This document shows, one piece after another, positions 60,251 through 64,000 of a stretch of 64,000 nucleotides of DNA. The stretch's first letter is position 1. The number at the start of each line of letters is the position of its first letter. The notes below the pieces were generated by a model, which ran no database searches, was not told where the DNA came from, and saw only the letters and a program-made list of their open reading frames with translations. Made by a program: the position numbers and the translations under genes. Source of the stretch: Scandinavium vulneris_A (GTDB lineage Bacteria; Pseudomonadota; Gammaproteobacteria; Enterobacterales; Enterobacteriaceae); contig JBKGRZ010000007.1 of NCBI GenBank assembly GCA_046518185.1, positions 1 through 64,000 on the forward strand, read 5' to 3'.

Positions 60251-60972
60251 GCGCGGCTCCAGCACCAGCGGGCCACTTCGCCGTCAATCGCAAAGTCAGG
60301 GTCGTGATTCAGGTAATGGCGTAAGAAGGTCAGGCTTTGCGGCAACGGGTTTTCCGCTTGGCTGCCGCCTGGACGCGTGGTGCAGGTCAGGGCGTTACCG
60401 GCTTCGAAAACCATCGCGCAGGCGTAGGCCCAACCGGGCATCGAGGCCGGGACGTCCTCCTTGTAAAACGCGGGCAACGTGCCATCGAAATCGACCATCA
60501 ATACGCGCTGATAGCCCGTCTGCAACAGGCTGATGACTTCGCACAGACCTTGCTGAAATGTGTCTTTTCCGGCGGCAAGCGATGAGGAGACTACTGGCTG
60601 TTGGGCGGCGATAGTCAGATTGCCGACCGCGGAGTTATGCACCGACAGCGCGAAATCGGTTGGAGAGACGGCTTGCTCTGTCGCCAGGGCGTGCAGGATG
60701 CGGTAGTTGCGCTCCAGTTCCCCGTGACGGCTGGTGTAAAGCACCGCATCAATGGCGTGCTTATTCAGCATCGACAGCCCGCACTCCACCGCCAGCTTGC
60801 TGCCCGAACTGAGGCGGCGAGCGGTCATCATCGGCAGCGCGGTCAGTTTGGCCTGCGGCGCGGTGGGGTCGATGGGCTGAGCGTGATGTGCCCAATGATG
60901 CCATTGCGCGTCGTCGCTTAAGCCAGGCGCCCGGGCCTGCCAGTCGATAAGGTTTAATGCAAATATCATCAA
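60247..60972 (-). CDS. apeC: APE chain-length-factor-like ketosynthase ApeC
   Basis: 241 residues, an N-terminal half of the beta-ketoacyl synthase fold (TARRLSSGSKLAVECGLSML, VLYTSRHGELERNYRIL, DFALSVHNSAVGNLTIAAQ) in which the nucleophile Cys is replaced (SVHNSA). It pairs with ApeO as a chain-length factor in known systems. First gene of the leftward operon, so its upstream 230 bases must hold the promoter. Confidence 0.87.
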   Translation of the reverse strand: MMIFALNLIDWQARAPGLSDDAQWHHWAHHAQPIDPTAPQAKLTALPMMTARRLSSGSKLAVECGLSMLNKHAIDAVLYTSRHGELERNYRILHALATEQAVSPTDFALSVHNSAVGNLTIAAQQPVVSSSLAAGKDTFQQGLCEVISLLQTGYQRVLMVDFDGTLPAFYKEDVPASMPGWAYACAMVFEAGNALTCTTRPGGSQAENPLPQSLTFLRHYLNHDPDFAIDGEVARWCWSRA

Positions 60973-61200
60973 TTCGAGCCTGGTCTGTCGATTTTCTTTA
61001 AGGTTATGCCATTTATTATCATTTTATTCACGCGGCATTTTGCAGGACGGCCGGTGTTTTCGGCCACATCCTACAATGTTGTCGGCAGTCTGGCGATTAT
61101 CTGTCAGGCAGAGTGGTCTTAATTTCGCTATTTTCTTTCATCAGGCTGGAAAACGCAGCGGGATATCAGACCGATAGCGGCCTGATATCCAAAATAAAGA
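60973..61200. other. APE operon promoter region
   Basis: 228 bases before apeC on the minus strand. No ORF for a methyltransferase (ApeB) or other cluster gene is present. No clear promoter motif was chosen. Confidence 0.45.
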
Positions 61201-61593
61201 TTACTGCTGGACGGCGCTGGAAAGACTGATCTGGATATCTTTATCGAGGTTATGCACCCAGCGGTTATAGTTTTTGTGAATTTGGCCGCCGCTGGCCATC
61301 AGGTTGGTGCTGCCGTCGTATTTGATGATATAGCTGTTGGCTGAATACTGGACCAGAATATTGGCGGTATGGTCGCGCGCCTGCTGACGGCCTTTAATCA
61401 CACCCGGACCCGCGTCGGTCATGATCCACTGACGGTTGAGTCCCGCTTTTAAAATGGCATTACGCACCTGAGCTTCAGTGTGACCTGCCGTCACCGGGCT
61501 CTGAACGGTTTCAATCGGCGCGGTGCGGGAGACGCACCCCGCCAGTGCACCGACGACCGCCGCGGCGGCAAACCATTTCACTGACTTTTTCAT
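61201..61593 (-). CDS. small lipoprotein, unknown function
   Basis: 130 residues from MKKSVKWFAA, preceded by GGAG; lipobox GALAGC with Cys at about 19. The mature part reads TEAQVRNAILKAGLNRQWIMTDAGPGVIKG, a pattern shared with small enterobacterial lipoproteins of unknown role, and ends IQISLSSAVQQ. Same strand as APE but separated by over 200 bases, so probably independent. Confidence 0.75.
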   Translation of the reverse strand: MKKSVKWFAAAAVVGALAGCVSRTAPIETVQSPVTAGHTEAQVRNAILKAGLNRQWIMTDAGPGVIKGRQQARDHTANILVQYSANSYIIKYDGSTNLMASGGQIHKNYNRWVHNLDKDIQISLSSAVQQ

Positions 61594-61925
61594 CAATAAC
61601 TCCATTAATTAAAAGTAATGCGTGATTAAACCAAGCATTATCCAAACCCGGCATCAACGTAAGGTGAATATGAGCCTGGTGCGATATCAGATGTTTTTTT
61701 GGTTATTTCGACGTTAAAAATGATAAGGGAGTCTGTAGAGGGCTGCAACCGGAATATCTATTAATGTGACTATAAGATTCTGCTTAATTAACATTTCAGC
61801 ATTTTTTATTTTAATTAGATGCTCATTTTGCTTAGGGTATTATTAATGTTACCCGGCGGCGCGATGCTTGCCGGGCCTACGGGAGCAGTAGACACGTGCA
61901 AGCGCAGCCCCGCCGGGCAATGCCT
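61594..61925. other. intergenic region with REP-like sequences
   Basis: About 330 bases: AT-rich promoter DNA of the lipoprotein gene, then the REP-like pair at 61851-61925. Confidence 0.5.
61851..61925. repeat. pair of inverted REP-like elements
   Basis: ACCCGGCGGC...GCTTGCCGGGCCTACGG (61851-61882) and the inverse CGCCGGGCAATGCC (61911-61924) form a BIME-like pair just beyond the yhhT stop. Confidence 0.65.
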
Positions 61926-62975
61926 TTATCCCGGCAATCGGCTTTTAGGTCGGCCTGGCCCCAACAGGATAGCCAGCTTGCTGCCGCCTTTGGTGGTCTC
62001 CATCCAGATTTTACAGACGCTGGTGAGCGGCACCGACAGCAGCATTCCGACCGGACCGAGCAACCAGCCCCAGACCAGTAACGACAGGAAGACCACCAGC
62101 GTGGACATGCCGAGGCGGCGACCCATCATCTTCGGCTCGACGATATTTCCCAGCACCATATGCACGGCGAGGAATAAGCCGCCGACCAGCAGGCACTCGT
62201 ACCAGCCGTTAAACAGGAACGCCTGAATCATCGGCGGAATGGCGGAAATTACCGAGCCAATGTTCGGCACGTAGTTCAGCAGGAACGCCAGCACGCCCCA
62301 CATCAATGCGAACTGCACGCCGAGCAGCATCAGGCCAAGCCAGACAATCAGCCCGGTCCATAGGCTTATCAGCGTTTTCAGCGCCAGGTAGTGTGAAACG
62401 CCTTTCAGCGCGCGGTGCAGGCCAGCGATGTGAATTTGCGGGTTAACCAGCGCGAAACGCAGTTTGTACGGCACGTGGCGCACCTCGAACAGCATAAACA
62501 CCACCGTCATCACCAGCAGCACGATGCTGGCCATCGCCCCGGAAAGTCCGGTCATCATGGTGGTGGCGAAGGTCATCATCTTGTCGGAGTCGACACGTTG
62601 CAGCATTCGCTCTGGCGACATGTGCATGTGCAGGAACGGCATCGCATCCTGTAGCGCCAGCAGTTTGCGGGTAAGTTCTTTGTTGTACTTCGGCAGCATG
62701 GCGACAAACTCGTTGGCGGAGGCCGCCAGCACGGCTATCAGCGCGGTGAGGACGCACAACATCACGAACACCACAATGGAGATGGCCAGCGGTCGGGAAA
62801 CACCCCGACGAATAAACCAGGTTACCAGCGGGTTGAGAACAATGGCGAAAAAGAGGGCCAGAAGCAGTTGAACAATAATATCGGCAGCAGCGTGGATCCC
62901 AGCCAGGATCACCACCAGCGCCGCCAGTTTTAATAGGATGTGTAGTCCCGCTTTATCAGCGGCAGGCGTTGTCAT
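61926..62975 (-). CDS. yhhT: AI-2E-family transporter YhhT
   Basis: 349 residues from ATG 62975, chosen because AAGGAA lies six bases before it and the length equals E. coli YhhT. Eight-helix PerM/TqsA-type membrane protein with LNYVPNIGSVISAIPPMI and the C-terminal GPVGMLLSVPLTSVCKIWME. Function in E. coli not established. In E. coli it is followed by acpT and nik; here by a lipoprotein and the APE operon. Confidence 0.94.
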   Translation of the reverse strand: MTTPAADKAGLHILLKLAALVVILAGIHAAADIIVQLLLALFFAIVLNPLVTWFIRRGVSRPLAISIVVFVMLCVLTALIAVLAASANEFVAMLPKYNKELTRKLLALQDAMPFLHMHMSPERMLQRVDSDKMMTFATTMMTGLSGAMASIVLLVMTVVFMLFEVRHVPYKLRFALVNPQIHIAGLHRALKGVSHYLALKTLISLWTGLIVWLGLMLLGVQFALMWGVLAFLLNYVPNIGSVISAIPPMIQAFLFNGWYECLLVGGLFLAVHMVLGNIVEPKMMGRRLGMSTLVVFLSLLVWGWLLGPVGMLLSVPLTSVCKIWMETTKGGSKLAILLGPGRPKSRLPG

Positions 62976-63080
62976 GGTCATTTCCTTATTGTTTACCGGC
63001 ATTAAGTGTAGTGCGTTGCGCCGCGCTGACTATCGGAAAGAATGACGATTTGTCTTATCATTGAGTGTTGTAAGGGCGTG

Positions 63081-63497
63081 TTATTTTGCCCAGTCTTCCA
63101 GCGTAAGTCCTGGCACCCGCGCAAACTCCCGCACATTGTTGGTTACCAGAATGGCCCCGGCCGCTATTGCATGGCCCGCAATGCCGGTGTTATTCGGCCC
63201 AATCGGTGTGCCAGCGGCGCTCAGGGCTGCCTTGATCTCTGTTGTGGCATCCACGGCAGCCCGGTCCCAGGCCAGTACTGCGTCAAGTCGGGAGCAAAAG
63301 GCTTCAACCAGTTGCGTGTGGCGTGGTGAGGCTTTTTTACCGATCGCACCAAAGCGCATCTCGGCGTAAGTAATGGCCGAGACCACAATTCGGTGGTTAC
63401 GAAGCACTGCCTGCTCCAGACGCCGAATCACGCCTTCTGGCTGCTCGCGCATGATAAAAGAGCAGATGTTGGTATCCAGCATGTAAGTTTTGCTCAT
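63081..63497 (-). CDS. vapC: VapC-type PIN-domain toxin with a D-to-N change
   Basis: 138 residues. PIN ribonuclease landmarks: Asp8 (YMLDTN), Glu46 (TYAEMRFG), IAGHA, and VTNNVREF (117-124). At the third acidic position, normally Asp in GPxDxxIAGHA, the sequence has Asn103 (GPNNTGIAGHA, codon AAC). Such proteins cut initiator tRNA or rRNA; loss of this metal ligand may abolish activity. Overlaps vapB by 4 bases (ATGA), the standard arrangement. Confidence 0.9.
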   Translation of the reverse strand: MSKTYMLDTNICSFIMREQPEGVIRRLEQAVLRNHRIVVSAITYAEMRFGAIGKKASPRHTQLVEAFCSRLDAVLAWDRAAVDATTEIKAALSAAGTPIGPNNTGIAGHAIAAGAILVTNNVREFARVPGLTLEDWAK

Positions 63498-63724
63498 AGG
63501 TCAAAACGTCCTTCGTCGCTGACAATTTCATCGCGCTCTGCCATGAAGTCCGGGTCGGCTTTCTCTTCCTGCATAAATGAACCCCAGGTAGGGCGGACCG
63601 GACGCAGAATAATGGTATCGCCTTCTCGTACGATCTCCAGTTCGCTAACGCCTTCAAAGTCCATATCGCGTGGCAGACGGATCGCGCGGTTATTACCGTT
63701 TTTAAATACCGATACAGTTCGCAT
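63494..63724 (-). CDS. vapB: VapB-type antitoxin (SpoVT-AbrB)
   Basis: 76 residues: N-terminal swapped-hairpin DNA-binding domain (VSVFKNGNNRAIRLPRDMDFEG, ELEIVREGDTIILRP) and an acidic C-terminal toxin-binding tail (ADPDFMAERDEIVSDEGRFDL). Binds its own promoter and neutralises VapC. Placed between dcrB and yhhT, where E. coli has yhhS. Confidence 0.9.
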   Translation of the reverse strand: MRTVSVFKNGNNRAIRLPRDMDFEGVSELEIVREGDTIILRPVRPTWGSFMQEEKADPDFMAERDEIVSDEGRFDL

Positions 63725-63853
63725 GTTGGCTCTCCTTTAAAATGTGGCTGGTTTAGGGCAGGGATATGCCGCTCATCGCTTTGCTGAAGTATATGCCTGG
63801 GATATGCTGATGCGCAAGATTTGCTCAGATGCTGGCTCAGTAAGCAAAAAAAA

Positions 63854-63879
63854 AGCCCCCGGTCGCGAAACCGGGGGCT
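63854..63879 (-). terminator. terminator of dcrB
   Basis: AGCCCCCGGT / ACCGGGGGCT with loop CGCGAA; the A9 run on its left is a T run for minus-strand transcription. Twenty bases past the dcrB stop. Confidence 0.92.
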
Positions 63880-63898
63880 GAGTCGTCAGCAGGTAAAC

Positions 63899-64000
63899 TT
63901 AGTTGATGACGATGGTATTGATGATGTTCTCTGCGGTCGCCTGCGCTTTCTGCTGGTCGTCAGCAGGCAGGGTGATTTGCAGGGTCAGCAATTTGTTGTC
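63899..64000 (-). CDS. dcrB: DcrB, C-terminal 33 codons only
   Basis: The minus strand reads DNKLLTLQITLPADDQQK, AQATAENIINTIVIN and TAA, matching the C-terminus of E. coli DcrB, a periplasmic lipoprotein needed for phage C1 and C6 infection and for lipoprotein maturation. The rest lies beyond the window. Confidence 0.85.
   Translation of the reverse strand, partial: DNKLLTLQITLPADDQQKAQATAENIINTIVIN

Noticed and set aside
1..64000. CRISPR arrays, tRNA or rRNA genes
   Set aside because: No regularly spaced repeats, no tRNA-like cloverleaf with T-loop GTTCGAATC-type motifs, and no rRNA sequence was seen. The GGTTCGCTGG at 46591 is part of the structured leader, not a tRNA.

Overview
The window is chromosomal DNA from a member of the Enterobacteriaceae. 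The block gor-rlmJ-prlC-rsmJ-uspA-uspB-pitA-yhiN and the right-hand genes yhhT and dcrB have the content and order of the E. coli K-12 neighbourhood around 77-78 min, and the proteins read as close orthologues. An Enterobacter/Lelliottia/Leclercia-like genus is plausible but cannot be fixed from the sequence alone.

Layout. (1) 1-0.5 kb: the edge of an IS3-family element and an orphan ParG-like ribbon-helix-helix gene. (2) 1.3-9.8 kb: a pi-clade (P/MR-P type) chaperone-usher fimbrial operon with major pilin, minor pilin, usher, PapD-like chaperone, five further subunits and a two-domain tip adhesin with an HxH...H putative metal site. (3) 10.0-15.0 kb: an unusual accessory module in the same orientation: a lipoprotein, a coiled-coil/FkpA-like periplasmic protein, a PglL-type protein O-oligosaccharyltransferase, a LuxR-type regulator and an EAL c-di-GMP phosphodiesterase-like protein. 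(4) 15.2-19.0 kb: a second, FGL-type (Caf1M-like) chaperone-usher cluster with one pilin. (5) 19.1-22.6 kb: an IS4-type transposase relic, then a minus-strand group of regulators (two LuxR-like, one AraC) and two small unknown proteins. (6) 23.1-25.4 kb: a dead IS3-family element interrupted by a dead IS30-family element. (7) 25.5-35.0 kb: conserved housekeeping block. (8) 35.1-37.9 kb: a small membrane protein, an MgtE-type magnesium transporter with an M-box-like leader, an NlpC/P60 hydrolase and a LuxR-type regulator. (9) 38.4-45.7 kb: arnBCADTEF (L-Ara4N lipid A modification, polymyxin resistance) with a PmrA-box-like site. (10) 46.9-61.0 kb: a complete-looking aryl polyene (APE) pigment operon read leftward (apeC to apeR plus a phosphopantetheinyl transferase). 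(11) 61.2-64.0 kb: a lipoprotein, yhhT, a vapBC toxin-antitoxin pair whose toxin lacks one catalytic aspartate, and the 3' end of dcrB.

The most interesting candidate system is the fimbria plus O-oligosaccharyltransferase module. The sequence suggests a fimbria whose major pilin (N-terminal AASGTTPPTSA tail) and usher (a Pro/Ala/Thr-rich N-terminal segment) could be substrates for PglL-type O-glycosylation, controlled by LuxR-type regulators and c-di-GMP. This is inference from gene content and local composition. A second unexplained signal is a well-paired, apparently switchable RNA structure at 46.55-46.67 kb upstream of a small ORF that seems to be cut off at the arn/APE boundary.
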